The position numbers were made by a program, and so were the translations under genes. The notes below the pieces were generated by a model, which made no database searches, was not told the DNA's origin, and saw nothing but the letters and a program-made list of their open reading frames with translations. Positions 8,335 through 17,844 of a stretch of 64,000 nt of DNA are shown here, in pieces. The stretch is from Myxococcus xanthus (GTDB lineage: Bacteria; Myxococcota; Myxococcia; Myxococcales; Myxococcaceae). How positions within the stretch are numbered: the stretch's first letter is position 1; each line of letters opens with the position of its first letter. The stretch is taken from the NCBI RefSeq assembly GCF_900106535.1, contig NZ_FNOH01000007.1, positions 310,001 to 374,000 on the forward strand, written 5' to 3'.

Positions 8335-9412
8335 GGTGAATCACGGCGCGCTCCCCTGCTTCCGCGGAGGAGAGCACCAGCACCGACGACGTGGGCGCGT
8401 AGCCTCGCGCCAGCCCTCGGAAGACCAACGCCGTGGCCACCGCTCCCGAGGCCACTCCTGTGTGTCCGAAGCTCTTGGCCGGCATCCACACCGCGCCTTG
8501 CTCGAAGCGGGCGTCCGTCTCCCTGAGCCGGACCTGGAGCATCCCCCACTCGAAGGCGCGCGCGTATTGCCCGTCGTGGTCCGACACCATCAACGGCGCG
8601 GACGCGTCCTGTCCCAAGGGCCCCAAAGCCGCGAGGACCTGCCGCGCCAGTTCCTGCCCGTCCGGTGGCTGCTCCCCATCCAGCGGCGCCGCGTCGCGTC
8701 CCTGCGCCACCCGCACCACGGCCATGGAGGACTCCGCGGTTTCCTCGCGCGTGAGCAGCAAGGCCACCGCGGCCTCGCCCGCCATCAACCCCGTGGGCCG
8801 GCCCGGGGTCTTCAGGCGCTGCTGCTGGTGCAGCAACGTCAACGTCTCCGGGGAGATGAAGCTGTCCACCGCGCAGACGAGCGCACGCTCCACCTTGGAC
8901 GCCCGCAGGTCCTCTCCCGCCGCGGCCAGCGCCTGGGCGAAGGCCACGTTCCCCATGGGGAACGCGCGCACCAGCCCCTTCCACGCAGGCCATCCCAGCG
9001 CCTGCCACGTCCCCTTCACCAGCCGGTCCACCAGCCGCGCGATGCGCTCGCGTGCGTCGTCCGGGTCTTCCTCGTAGGGGTCCTTCCCCGTCGTGAAGCC
9101 CCGTGCCTCCGGGTCGGGTAGCACCAGGTAGAGCCCTACGCCGGGCCCCAGCGCCGCGACGTCCACCCACGTCCCCAGGTCCACCAGCGCTTCCGCCAAC
9201 AGCGCCACCAGCCGCCCCACGCCCGAGAACCCCAGCGTGGCTTCTCCCGCCGCGTGCACGGTGACGGGGCTCGGCGCCTCGTCGCCCTTCAGGAAGACCT
9301 CGAAGTCCGGCGCCGCCGAGGGCCAGGACATGCCCGCACGGAACGCCGCCGAGGCAGGCACCAGCCCACCCAGCGACGACGCCATTCCCATCGCCTGGAC
9401 CCATCCCAACAT
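8291..9412 (-). CDS. Degenerate ketosynthase/thiolase-fold protein in type VI accessory island
   Basis: A 373-residue protein with the beta-ketoacyl-synthase (thiolase) fold. The second-half landmarks are recognisable: VCAVDSFISPETL, PTGLMAGEAAVALLL (the usual GEGAGALVL block) and SFGHTGVASGAVATALV (the usual GHTxGAAG block, His kept). Where active ketosynthases have the nucleophile (xxACSSS) this protein reads RAFPMGNVAFAQAL, so the catalytic Cys appears lost. No acyl carrier or synthase genes are nearby; instead it sits opposite and beside immunity, DUF4150 and TIGR02270 genes, a context I associate with type VI loci. A structural or effector-adaptor role is inferred. ATG 9412 is preferred: AGGAGG lies 11 bases upstream but only 2 from GTG 9421. 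Confidence 0.72.
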   Translation of the reverse strand: MLGWVQAMGMASSLGGLVPASAAFRAGMSWPSAAPDFEVFLKGDEAPSPVTVHAAGEATLGFSGVGRLVALLAEALVDLGTWVDVAALGPGVGLYLVLPDPEARGFTTGKDPYEEDPDDARERIARLVDRLVKGTWQALGWPAWKGLVRAFPMGNVAFAQALAAAGEDLRASKVERALVCAVDSFISPETLTLLHQQQRLKTPGRPTGLMAGEAAVALLLTREETAESSMAVVRVAQGRDAAPLDGEQPPDGQELARQVLAALGPLGQDASAPLMVSDHDGQYARAFEWGMLQVRLRETDARFEQGAVWMPAKSFGHTGVASGAVATALVFRGLARGYAPTSSVLVLSSAEAGERAVIHLTAPGRSNPRLRRP

Positions 9413-9532
9413 GCGCGACACAGCCTCCTACACCGGAGGGACAGCCTTCCACGGCACGATACAACGAGCCACCACCCTGGCTCGTGCCATGAGGCCAGGA
9501 GCGATACACTCCCGGGACGAGGAGCCATCCGC

Positions 9533-9997
9533 ATGAGCGCGACCGTTGGCGTCAACAAGTTGTCCGTCGTCCACAAGGACACCGGAGGGACCACCATCGC
9601 CTTCCCGGACGTCTGCAAGACGCCCAGCCCCGCCGGTCCCGTGCCCATTCCCTACCCCAACGTCGCCATGTCCTCGGACACGGCGAAGGGCACGACGAAG
9701 GTTTCGGTGGATGGCAAGCCGGTGTGCGTCGAGGACTCGAACTTCAGCACCAGCACCGGCGACGAGGCGGGCACCGCGGGCGGTGGCGTCGTCTCCGGCA
9801 AGACGAAGGGCAAGGCCGAGTTCGTCAACTACTCCTTCGACGTGAAGTTCGAGGGCAAGAGCGTGGCGCGGACCTTCGACCTCATGCTCCACAACGACAA
9901 GAACACCCCGCCCGCACCGCTGCTCCAGGGGCCGGTCATCGCGCTCGGCAAGAGCGACACGAAGGCCAAGTGCCTCGTCTGTGAAAAGGAGCTGTGA
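9533..9997 (+). CDS. DUF4150 PAAR-like spike protein
   Basis: A 154-residue DUF4150 (PAAR-like) protein. PAAR-like proteins cap the VgrG spike of type VI secretion systems and carry or recruit effectors. Diagnostic features are the FPDVCKTPSPAGPVPIPYPN segment near residues 24-43 (Cys then Pro-rich, read here as two adjacent pieces), then repeated small-residue strands with Ser/Thr/Gly (SSDTAKGTTKVSVDGKPV) and a C-terminal CLVC pair. No toxin domain is fused, so the effector must be separate. ATG 9533 has GAGGAG eight bases upstream. The stop overlaps the GTG of the following gene (GTGA), indicating translational coupling with the TIGR02270 protein. Confidence 0.88.
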   Translation: MSATVGVNKLSVVHKDTGGTTIAFPDVCKTPSPAGPVPIPYPNVAMSSDTAKGTTKVSVDGKPVCVEDSNFSTSTGDEAGTAGGGVVSGKTKGKAEFVNYSFDVKFEGKSVARTFDLMLHNDKNTPPAPLLQGPVIALGKSDTKAKCLVCEKEL

Positions 9998-11334
9998 GGC
10001 CCTTGTCGCCGCCCCGTCCAACGGTTCGCTGGGAGCTGCTGGAGCGCCACCTCGAGGAAGCCGAGTTCCTGTGGACGCAGTGGGAGCACGGCCTCTGGAG
10101 CCCGGAGCTCACCCTGTCCTCGCTGGCCGAGGGCGATGAAGGGCGTCTGCGGGCCCACCTGGATGCACTCGTGTTGGGAGGCAGCGCCGCCGCCACCCGC
10201 TTGCTGCTCCCCGCGCTGACCTCCGAGGACCCCGCGCGTGTGGCCAGCGCGGCGTGGGCCCTGCTCTCCGCCGAGGACGCCGACTGGCGCGAGCCTGTGT
10301 TCCAACAGTTGGAGCAGGGGTCCGAAGAGACGCATCCGGGCCTCCTCCGCGCGCTGGAGCTGCTCGACCGGCCGGACCTCCACGCCCTGCTCCTGAAGAA
10401 GCTGCCGACGTTGCAGCCAACGCTCCAGGCGGGAGCGCTCCGGGTCGCGCGCGTCCGTCACCTCGACACGAGCGCCGCGCTCGAGAAGCTCGACTGGGAG
10501 GCCGACCCGGCGCTGCATGCCGAGGCGCTTCGTGCCCTTCCCTTCGCTCCCAGGATGCAGACAGGGGATGCTCGGCTGTCACGCGCCCTGAGCCACGCCC
10601 ATCCCACCGTGAGCACCGCCGCCCTGGAGACCGGGTTGCTGCTGGGCTCGCGTGAAGCCTGGGAGCACGCCCGAGGTTCCGCGTCGCGCGGCGGGCTCCT
10701 CGCGCTCGCCGTGGCGGGTGAGTCGAAGGACCTCACGGGCCTCCTCGCGCGCCTGAAGGATGGCTCCGCACCGGCGGAGGTCATCTGGGCGGTGGGCTTC
10801 AGTGGCAGGCTCCTGGCGGCCGAGGCGTTGCTGCCGCTGCTGCGCGATGAGGCCCAGGGCCCGCTGGCCGCGGCCTCCTTCGCCGCCATCACCGGACTCC
10901 CCATGGTGCCTCCTTTCCTCGTGGAGGCACCCGCTGACGAGGAGGAGGACGCGGAGGAGGCCGAACCCGAGGCCGAGGACCTCCAGGCGTGGCTCCCCAG
11001 CCCCCGGGTGCTTCCCGGCGAGGTGGACGCCCAGGCCGTGGAGGCCTGGTGGACGCGGCGGCGCGGCGGCTTCACGGAAGGCGCGCGTTTCCTGAGGGGC
11101 ATACCTCTCACCGTGGAGGTGCTGGTCAGGGCCCTGGAGACCGAGCCCATGAGACGGCGCCCCTCGCTCGCCTGGGAGGCGGCCCTGCGCGGCGGAGGCA
11201 CGCCCCAGATGGAGTCCCGGCAGTGGACGCGGGTGCAGCGCGAGCAGGCGCTTCCCCTGCGGGGGCAGCGCCCGGAATGGCTCGCCCGGGCAGGGAGCTG
11301 GCCGCAGGGCCGCCGAGGCGACACTCCCGCCTGA
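9994..11334 (+). CDS. TIGR02270 family HEAT-like repeat protein
   Basis: A 446-residue all-helical protein matching the TIGR02270 family, proteins of unknown function often placed with DUF2169/DUF4150 genes in type VI loci. The N-terminal RWELLERHLEEAEFLWTQWE is characteristic. It is followed by HEAT-like units (for example RVASAAWALLSAEDADWREPV and HPGLLRALELLDRPDLHAL) and an acidic Glu-rich spacer near residues 308-326. It starts with GTG at 9994 inside the stop of the PAAR-like gene and ends 40 bp before the next large gene. A scaffold or effector-loading role is plausible from context but unproven. No signal peptide. Confidence 0.8.
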   Translation: MRPLSPPRPTVRWELLERHLEEAEFLWTQWEHGLWSPELTLSSLAEGDEGRLRAHLDALVLGGSAAATRLLLPALTSEDPARVASAAWALLSAEDADWREPVFQQLEQGSEETHPGLLRALELLDRPDLHALLLKKLPTLQPTLQAGALRVARVRHLDTSAALEKLDWEADPALHAEALRALPFAPRMQTGDARLSRALSHAHPTVSTAALETGLLLGSREAWEHARGSASRGGLLALAVAGESKDLTGLLARLKDGSAPAEVIWAVGFSGRLLAAEALLPLLRDEAQGPLAAASFAAITGLPMVPPFLVEAPADEEEDAEEAEPEAEDLQAWLPSPRVLPGEVDAQAVEAWWTRRRGGFTEGARFLRGIPLTVEVLVRALETEPMRRRPSLAWEAALRGGGTPQMESRQWTRVQREQALPLRGQRPEWLARAGSWPQGRRGDTPA

Positions 11335-11374
11335 TGGGGTAGAGGCATGCCACCTCGGTGGATAGGGTGCATCC

Positions 11375-14050
11375 ATGGCAACCTGGAGCCCCACTGCCTT
11401 CGCCCGCGGACTCGCGTCGCTGCGCGCCTTCGCCAACGCCGAGCCGGAGCTGTCCGCGAGCGCTCGTGCCGACTTTCCAACGACGTGGGCCGACGAGCGG
11501 TTTCCCTGGATGAGCGCCACCCTGATGGCGTGGACCCTCCATGGACGGGAAGACGCCGAGGGCCGCACCGCGGCGGACCGTCAGCTCCTCAGGGACGGGC
11601 AACGCCTGTCGCGCGCCGAGCGCGGCTTGCTGTCAGCCCTGGCCGCGTCCTGGTGCTCGGTGTTCGAGGTGGAGGAGGTGCGGCTCGGCCAAGGACTGCG
11701 CTTGAGGGACCTCGTGCTCGACGAGGTGCTGGAGGTGAAGGAGCGCAGCCTCACCACGCAGGTGGCCCGCTACGACTTGATTGCGAGCTGGGTGATACCC
11801 ACCGAGGACCACCTGGAGCTGGTGGGAGGCATCGTCGCGATTCCCCGCCCCCTGCGTGAGCACGTCGTCGTCGCCGCGCGTCACGCGTTCGCCACCCATC
11901 AGCCTCCAGCCGACGACGCGCCCGGCCGCCGCAGGCAGGCACGGCGGCTGGCGCCCTTTCTTTTCACGCGCGTGCTGGAGCTGCTCACCACCGAGCGGCC
12001 ACTCCTCAACTTCGAGGACGAGCCGCTGCGCCTCTGCACCGCGCGCTTCCGCATCCGCCACCCGGCGAAGGTCGAAGAGCACCTGCGCCGGCACGACGGC
12101 TTCACCCGCGAGGGCGAGGGTCACTACAACTGGGAAGGTCCTCGGGCGGCGGTGTGGGGCTCCCTCACGGTGGAGGGCAAGGTGCTGGTCCTCACCACCC
12201 ACTCCGCGCAGCGTCTGGAGAAGGGCAAGGCCCTGCTGGAGGAGTTGCTGGGCGCGGAGGCCGAGCACGAAGAGGACACGGTGGGGCCGGTGCAGTCCGT
12301 CCGAGGAGAGCCCGCGCGCGCCCTGCCAGACGACGCGCCCCCTCAGTTGGCGGACGCATTCGCGTTGATGCTCGCACAACGGGCCCGGGAGGAGCTGTCC
12401 CGGGGAATCCCCGCCTGGGGTGGAAGGAGCGCCAGCGACCTGATGCGCTCCACCGAGGGCCGCGCCCAGGTGCTCGAATGGCTGAAGGACTGGGAGTCGC
12501 AGGTGTCTCACCTCTCCGACGCCGCGGACCTGCTCTGGGATGACCTCTACGCGGAGCTGGGTCTGTCGCGTGACGAACGCATCCCGCTGACCCAGGTGTA
12601 CAGCTCGAAGGAGGTCCCACGCCTCGAGCCCGTCCGCGCGGAGCTCACCACCACCGAGCTTCCCGAGGACCTCTCTCTTGAACCTCTTCCTCGCCGCCGG
12701 GCCTTCCAGGATGCCGCCCGGCGGAAGCCTCGACGGAAGCCCCCAGCACCCGAGTTGGAGCCAGGGGCCCTCTATGCCTTCAAGCTGGGTCCCATCGACG
12801 TCGGCGTGGACGGACGCACCTCCGTCTACGTCGCGGTGACGTCCGAAGGTGAGGCGCTGCCACCCGTGTTCGGGCGTCGCGACGCGGAGGGCCTGGAAGG
12901 CCTGGCGAGGGACAACGCCGGACTCAAGCGTTACTGCGAAAGCCGGCTGGCGCGTGCTGGAGCCGGCCACGGCTTCGCGTCGCGGCCCATTCCTGACTCC
13001 GTCACCCGGTTCCGGGCGGCGCTGGCCCTCCAGATGCACTGGGCCTCGGTGGAGCCGGGCTTGATGGTGATGCCAGAGGTGACGGAGGCGCTCCTTGACG
13101 CCACGGCGGCGCTCATCCGCGCGGAGCCTTGGGAGAGCTGGACGAACGAAGAGGTCTTCACCGTGCATCTGGAGGGCACCGTGCGGGGCACCCGGGAGCT
13201 GTCCGTCATGGGGAGTGGGGGCAGCGAGTTCGGCTTCGCCCTCTTCGACCGGGCCGGCTCCGTGGAGCGGATGAGCATGTCCGGTCTGCCGGGCGGCAAC
13301 GTCGACGTGCTCATCCCGGACTCGCTGGGCGTGACGCTGGAGGACGCGCCGGACTGGGTGGTGAAGACGGTCAAGGACGTCACCGGCCTGCCCTTCGTCC
13401 CCGACGTGATGCGCGTCCAGCACAACACACCGCGCCTGGGCAACGCCGAGGAGCTGGTGCTGGCGGCGGCGGTGGCCCAGGCGCTCGCTCTGGCACGTCC
13501 CGAGGAGCGCGAGGTGAACGTGGAGCTGAAGGTTGGAGACCTCCACGTTCGGGTGCGGCTGGAAATCCCCCTGCCGCTGCTGACGGGAAGCTACGTGGGA
13601 CAGCTCGACCTGCTGTCGCTGGCCACCCGGCGGCCCAAGGCGACCCACGCGCCCACGCGCTCGCTCCCCACGAAGAAGGTCTCCGAAACACTGCTCGAGT
13701 TCGCCAAACCCATCCTGGAGGACGTGGAGGACTCGGAGGATCCGCAGGCCGAGCTCTTCACCTGCCTGGCGCTGGCCCTGAGCGCGTGGAACGCCGTGGT
13801 GCAAGACACCTGGGAGCCGGAGAAGGGCTGGGTGGAGCGGGCGCGCGCCACGCTGAAACGGATGCCCCGAGACGTCCGGGAGATGATGCTCCACGATTTC
13901 GAGCTGCTGGTGGAGCGCAAGCGGCGCCACTTCGCGGACGACCCCCGGCTGCTCGACGCCCTGGACATCGTCCAGCGGCCGGATGACCTCAGCGTCCGCC
14001 TGGCCGGCGTGGTGACGCCAGGCGCCTGGTCCGAATTCGTGGGCGTGTAG
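11375..14050 (+). CDS. Large protein of unknown function in the type VI accessory island
   Basis: An 891-residue cytoplasmic protein that I cannot assign. There is no signal peptide or transmembrane segment. The N-terminal ~300 residues contain a strand-rich module (VEEVRLGQGLRLRDLVLDE, then RYDLIASWVIPTEDHLELV) reminiscent of the C-terminal parts of SecC-type proteins. A middle basic linker (RRKPRRKPPAPELEP, ~residues 450-465) separates it from a C-terminal half with a strand-rich domain (LYAFKLGPIDVGVDGRTSVYV; FTVHLEGTVRGTRELSVMG). ATG 11375 lies 40 bp after the TIGR02270 gene, so it is probably the last gene of that operon. It could be a scaffold, an effector or an unrelated passenger. Confidence 0.75.
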   Translation: MATWSPTAFARGLASLRAFANAEPELSASARADFPTTWADERFPWMSATLMAWTLHGREDAEGRTAADRQLLRDGQRLSRAERGLLSALAASWCSVFEVEEVRLGQGLRLRDLVLDEVLEVKERSLTTQVARYDLIASWVIPTEDHLELVGGIVAIPRPLREHVVVAARHAFATHQPPADDAPGRRRQARRLAPFLFTRVLELLTTERPLLNFEDEPLRLCTARFRIRHPAKVEEHLRRHDGFTREGEGHYNWEGPRAAVWGSLTVEGKVLVLTTHSAQRLEKGKALLEELLGAEAEHEEDTVGPVQSVRGEPARALPDDAPPQLADAFALMLAQRAREELSRGIPAWGGRSASDLMRSTEGRAQVLEWLKDWESQVSHLSDAADLLWDDLYAELGLSRDERIPLTQVYSSKEVPRLEPVRAELTTTELPEDLSLEPLPRRRAFQDAARRKPRRKPPAPELEPGALYAFKLGPIDVGVDGRTSVYVAVTSEGEALPPVFGRRDAEGLEGLARDNAGLKRYCESRLARAGAGHGFASRPIPDSVTRFRAALALQMHWASVEPGLMVMPEVTEALLDATAALIRAEPWESWTNEEVFTVHLEGTVRGTRELSVMGSGGSEFGFALFDRAGSVERMSMSGLPGGNVDVLIPDSLGVTLEDAPDWVVKTVKDVTGLPFVPDVMRVQHNTPRLGNAEELVLAAAVAQALALARPEEREVNVELKVGDLHVRVRLEIPLPLLTGSYVGQLDLLSLATRRPKATHAPTRSLPTKKVSETLLEFAKPILEDVEDSEDPQAELFTCLALALSAWNAVVQDTWEPEKGWVERARATLKRMPRDVREMMLHDFELLVERKRRHFADDPRLLDALDIVQRPDDLSVRLAGVVTPGAWSEFVGV

Positions 14051-14066
14051 GACGAATGACGCGGCC

Positions 14067-15932
14067 TCAGTCGCGCCGGCCCAGTGTGCGGTCCAGGTTG
14101 TAGGCGGAGCTGATGAGCGCCAGGTGGGTGAGCGCCTGCGGGAAGTTGCCCAGGGCCTCGCCGGACATGCCCGTCTGCTCCGCGTACAGGCCCACGTGGT
14201 TGGCGTAGCCCAGCATCCGCTCGAAGATGAGCCGCGCCTCCTCCAGCAAGTCGGGCCGGGCCACGCTGGCGCGTGTCATCGCCTCCACCAGCCAGAAGCT
14301 GCAGAGGTTGAAGGTGCCCTCGCTGCCGGCAATCCCATCCAACGTGGCCTCCACGTCGTAGCGGAACACCAGCCCGTCCGACGCGAGCCCGCCTTGGGAC
14401 GGCGGCTTGCGCATGACGTCCAACGTCTGGAGCATGCGCGGGTCCACCGGGGACAGGAAGAACACCAGCGGCATCAGCAGATTCGCCGCGTCCAGCGCGT
14501 GGCCGCCGTAGTACTGGACGAAGGCGCCCCGCTCCGGGTTCCAGCCCTTGTCCATGATGTCCTCGAAGATGGCGTCCCGCACCTTGTGCCAGCGGGCCCG
14601 GTCCGCCGGGAAGCTGCGCTTGTCCGCCAGCCGGATGGCCCGGTCCACCGCCACCCAGCACATCAGCTTCGAGTACACGAACTGCCGCTGCCCGCCCCTC
14701 ACCTCCCAGATGCCCTCGTCTGGCAGCTCCCAGTTGTCACACACCCAGTCCACCAGCCGCCGCAGGTGCCGCCAGAAGTCATAGGAGATAGGGGCCGCGT
14801 ACTTGTTGGACAGGTACACCGAATCCATCAGCTCGCCGTAGATGTCGAGCTGCAACTGGTCCGCCGCCGCGTTGCCGATGCGCACCGGGCGCGCGCCGCC
14901 ATAGCCCGACAGGTGCAGGAGTTCCTGCTCCTCGGGCACGCGCTTGCCGTCGATGCCGAACATCAGGGGCAGCGGCCCTTCGTCGTACTCCGCGCAGCGC
15001 GCCTCCACCCAGCGCATGAAGGCCGCCGCCTCCTGCTTGAAGCCGATGCGGAGAAACGCGTACACGGTGAAGGCCGCGTCGCGCAGCCAGCAGAAGCGAT
15101 AGTCCCAGTTGCGCGTTCCGCCCGGTGACTCCGGCAGGCTGCAAGTGGGCGCCGCGACGATGGCGCCCGTGGGCGCGAAGGTCATCAGCTTGAGCGCCAG
15201 CGCCGAGCGCTGCACCGTCTCCCGCCACCGGCCCGTGTACTGGCAGCCCGACAGCCAGTGGCGCCAGTACTCCACCGTCTCCCGGAAGAGCTCCTCGGAG
15301 GACTCATGGTTGTGCACCACCGCCTCGCAGGACGTGCGCGCGCCCGGGTGCAGGGAGAAGACGGCGGACTGGTTCTCATGCAGGGTGAAGGACGCGGTGA
15401 CGCCCCGCTCCGTCTTCTTCAGCGACACCGACGAGGACAGCGTGAGCTGGAGCGTGTCGGAGGAGAAGGTGGCCCCGCTGTGGATGAGCTTCGTCTCGTG
15501 CGTATCCCGCGCGTAGTTGAAGGCCGGGAAGCACTCCATGCGGAAGACCATCTGTCCGCGCACCACCCGCACGCGCCGGAGGATTTCCCGCTCCTCCTTC
15601 ATCCCCTTCCTGCCCGACATGGGCATGAAGTCGACCAGCTCGCCCACGCCATCCGGCGTGTAGAAGCGCGTCACCAGGACGTTGGTCTCCGGCCAGTAGA
15701 ACTGCCGCTTCATCACCCCGTCGGGTTCCGGCGCGACGCCCCAGTGGCCTCCCTTCTCACGGTCCAACAGCGCGGCGAAGACACTGGGACTGTCGAAGTG
15801 CGGAAAACAAAACCAGTCGATGGTGCCCTCATGGCCCACCAGCGCCACCGTCCGCAGGTCGCCGATGACGCCGTGGTCCTCGATGGCCACCGGCTGTCCC
15901 GTCACCGAGGCACCGCCGCTTCCCGTTGCCAT
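14067..15932 (-). CDS. Glycoside hydrolase family 15 protein (glucoamylase/trehalase type)
   Basis: A 621-residue GH15 enzyme. GH15 members hydrolyse alpha-glucosidic bonds by inversion in starch-type oligosaccharides or trehalose. The N-terminal super-sandwich domain begins with [20 protein letters not shown] and [15 protein letters not shown]. The (alpha/alpha)6 barrel carries [20 protein letters not shown], a hallmark of the family, then [10 protein letters not shown] with the likely catalytic Glu, and late [15 protein letters not shown]. No signal peptide, so it is probably cytoplasmic, as for trehalase-like GH15s. It lies 21 bp downstream of a glucose dehydrogenase gene in the same operon, suggesting that released glucose is oxidised. 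The exact substrate is not readable from the sequence. Confidence 0.92.
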   Translation of the reverse strand: MATGSGGASVTGQPVAIEDHGVIGDLRTVALVGHEGTIDWFCFPHFDSPSVFAALLDREKGGHWGVAPEPDGVMKRQFYWPETNVLVTRFYTPDGVGELVDFMPMSGRKGMKEEREILRRVRVVRGQMVFRMECFPAFNYARDTHETKLIHSGATFSSDTLQLTLSSSVSLKKTERGVTASFTLHENQSAVFSLHPGARTSCEAVVHNHESSEELFRETVEYWRHWLSGCQYTGRWRETVQRSALALKLMTFAPTGAIVAAPTCSLPESPGGTRNWDYRFCWLRDAAFTVYAFLRIGFKQEAAAFMRWVEARCAEYDEGPLPLMFGIDGKRVPEEQELLHLSGYGGARPVRIGNAAADQLQLDIYGELMDSVYLSNKYAAPISYDFWRHLRRLVDWVCDNWELPDEGIWEVRGGQRQFVYSKLMCWVAVDRAIRLADKRSFPADRARWHKVRDAIFEDIMDKGWNPERGAFVQYYGGHALDAANLLMPLVFFLSPVDPRMLQTLDVMRKPPSQGGLASDGLVFRYDVEATLDGIAGSEGTFNLCSFWLVEAMTRASVARPDLLEEARLIFERMLGYANHVGLYAEQTGMSGEALGNFPQALTHLALISSAYNLDRTLGRRD

Positions 15933-15953
15933 GCGTCACTCCTTTTCGAAGGG

Positions 15954-17039
15954 TCAGATGAAGCGGATGACGTCCTTGATGCCGCCGGACTTCTTGCCAG
16001 TGACGACGTCGCAGAAGTCCTCGGGCGAGTGCCTGGCGCAGATGAGCCGCTCCAGCCCCCCGGGCCAGCGGGCCTGGAAGTGCCGCAAGTCCTCCAGCGC
16101 CATGTCGAAGTCGACATCCGCCGCGTTCACCGTGCCCACCAGCACCTGGTTGCCCAGCACCACGTCCTTGAGCACCGGTGACACGTCGAAGGGCTCCTCC
16201 TTCGACGGCACACCCGTGAGGATGCAGACGCCGTTGGGGCCCAGCGCCTTCAGCGTCTCCAGCGCCGCCTTCGCCACGCCCGCGGCCTCGTAGATGACGT
16301 CCGCGGCGCCGACCCTGCGGACCAGCTCCTCTGGCCGCACCTCCTTCGAGGAGATGTAGGGCACCCCCATCGCCTCCGATGCCTCGGCCTTCACGTTGGG
16401 CTTGGGGCTGCGCGAATACACCGTGGTGGCATAACCCCGGCGGGCCAGCGCCATGGCGCCCAGCAACCCCACCGGCCCCGCACCCAGCACCACCGCGCGG
16501 CCCGGGCCCGCCCTCCAGGGCAGCCGGTCCTGGAAGCGCTCCAGTTGGCGGAGGGCCTTCTCCGCGATGGTGAGCGGCTCGGTGAGCACCGCCACCTCGC
16601 GCAGCTCCGCGGGCACCCGGTGCAGGTAGGCCACGTCCTCCACGAAGGACTCGGCGCCGAAGCCGTGGGCGCCCTTGATTCCCCGCTCGGTGTAATCGCC
16701 GGTGATGCAGAAGTCCGGATGGCCCCCGCGGCACGGCGGACAGGTGGCATGCGGGCACGGCCGGCGCACGCGGGGCACCACCCAGTCCCCGCGGCTCAGG
16801 CCCCGGACGGCCTCGCCCACCTCCACCACCTCGCCCAGACACTCGTGGCCCAGGATGAGGTGGTCCGAGCCCGGCGGCGGGGAGCCGTAGACGAACTCGA
16901 TGATTTCCTTGTCCGTGCCACACACCCCGATTTCCCGCGTCCGCACCTTCACCTGCGTGGGGGACTGGATGCGGGGCTCGGGGGCGTCGGTGATGACACG
17001 CACCTCGCGCTTCTGGGGGAAGACGGCCACGGCCTTCAT
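15954..17039 (-). CDS. Zinc-dependent glucose dehydrogenase (MDR family)
   Basis: A 361-residue medium-chain dehydrogenase of the archaeal-type glucose 1-dehydrogenase group, oxidising D-glucose to gluconolactone with NAD(P)+. Catalytic-zinc ligands are GVCGTDKEI and LILGHECLGEV. A structural-zinc lobe is suggested by CPHATCPPCRGGHPDFC. The Rossmann segment AVVLGAGPVGLLGAMAL lies near residue 180. ATG 17039 (MKAVAVFPQKREVRV) has AAGGAG six bases upstream, so the longer frame is rejected. It is the first gene of an operon with the GH15 glycosidase 21 bp downstream. A sorbitol or other polyol dehydrogenase is the alternative; the glucose call rests on overall similarity and context. Confidence 0.85.
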   Translation of the reverse strand: MKAVAVFPQKREVRVITDAPEPRIQSPTQVKVRTREIGVCGTDKEIIEFVYGSPPPGSDHLILGHECLGEVVEVGEAVRGLSRGDWVVPRVRRPCPHATCPPCRGGHPDFCITGDYTERGIKGAHGFGAESFVEDVAYLHRVPAELREVAVLTEPLTIAEKALRQLERFQDRLPWRAGPGRAVVLGAGPVGLLGAMALARRGYATTVYSRSPKPNVKAEASEAMGVPYISSKEVRPEELVRRVGAADVIYEAAGVAKAALETLKALGPNGVCILTGVPSKEEPFDVSPVLKDVVLGNQVLVGTVNAADVDFDMALEDLRHFQARWPGGLERLICARHSPEDFCDVVTGKKSGGIKDVIRFI

Positions 17040-17251
17040 ACGGGCTCCTTGCGATACACGTCCCGGCATGCGGCCAGACGCGGACCAGGACACGGTGATG
17101 CCTGCCAGGTACGGCTGCCCGCTCAGACACGGACCCGTGGCGGCACGGGCCCGCTGGTGAACAGCGCCCGCTCCCACGTTGCCCAGGGGTCAACGCTGTG
17201 CATGCACGAAACCGCTGCCCACCCGGCCCGCCCGGGTCTATGAGGAGAGGT

Positions 17252-17818
17252 GTGAGCGAGCCCCAGTCCTCCTACTCCAATGGCGAGCCGCGCCGCAGCC
17301 GCACCACGGCCATTGCCGCGGCGGCGTGCGTGCTGCTCGCCCTGCCCTTCCTCGTGCTGGGCCCCTACCTGCTCAACGCCCAGGCCCGCGTGGAGCTGCG
17401 GTGCCAGCCCGGCGGCGTGTGCCTGCTGTTCCATTCCAGCTGGCTCACCCGCGACGAAGTGGCCAGCTTCGCGATGAAGGATGTGCAGGGCGTCAAGGTG
17501 GACCGGACCCGCGCCGCCCGCCGCAACCGCGTGCCCATCTTCCGGCCCACGCTGGTGACGGTGCACGGCGAGTACCCCCTCTTCTTCCAGTGGGCCACCG
17601 AGGAAGCGGAAGCCACGCGCGTGAAGGCGCAGTTGGAGGCGGCCTTCGCGAACCCCGGCGGAAAGACGGTGGAGTTCGTCCGGGATGACCGCAACGCCTC
17701 CCTGCGCGTGGGCGGCGCCTTCAGCGGCGTGGGCATGCTGCTGCTCGTCTTCGCTACGTGGCTGGGCTTGCGAACCCGGACGCACCTGCGCACCGAAGGG
17801 GCGAGCCGCGCCGCCTGA
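17252..17818 (+). CDS. Two-span membrane protein of unknown function
   Basis: A 188-residue protein with a hydrophobic segment near residues 22-45 (AIAAAACVLLALPFLVLGPYLL) and a second near the C-terminus (GVGMLLLVFATWLGL). The ~100-residue loop between them contains a CQPGGVC pair, a basic patch and regular strands (RPTLVTVHGEYPLFFQWATEE), and would face the periplasm if the N-terminus is inside. GTG 17252 was chosen because GAGGAGAGG immediately precedes it; ATG 17240 lacks any Shine-Dalgarno. It is divergent from the glucose dehydrogenase operon and convergent with the next small membrane gene. I do not recognise a family. Confidence 0.72.
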   Translation: MSEPQSSYSNGEPRRSRTTAIAAAACVLLALPFLVLGPYLLNAQARVELRCQPGGVCLLFHSSWLTRDEVASFAMKDVQGVKVDRTRAARRNRVPIFRPTLVTVHGEYPLFFQWATEEAEATRVKAQLEAAFANPGGKTVEFVRDDRNASLRVGGAFSGVGMLLLVFATWLGLRTRTHLRTEGASRAA

Positions 17819-17844
17819 GCCCCCCGGGACGAAGGGCCTTCGCC

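Noticed and set aside
11633-13930. 765-aa open frame on the minus strand
   Set aside because: It lies entirely opposite the 891-aa gene; it is His/Gln/Arg-rich shadow sequence with no domain, as expected in GC-rich DNA.
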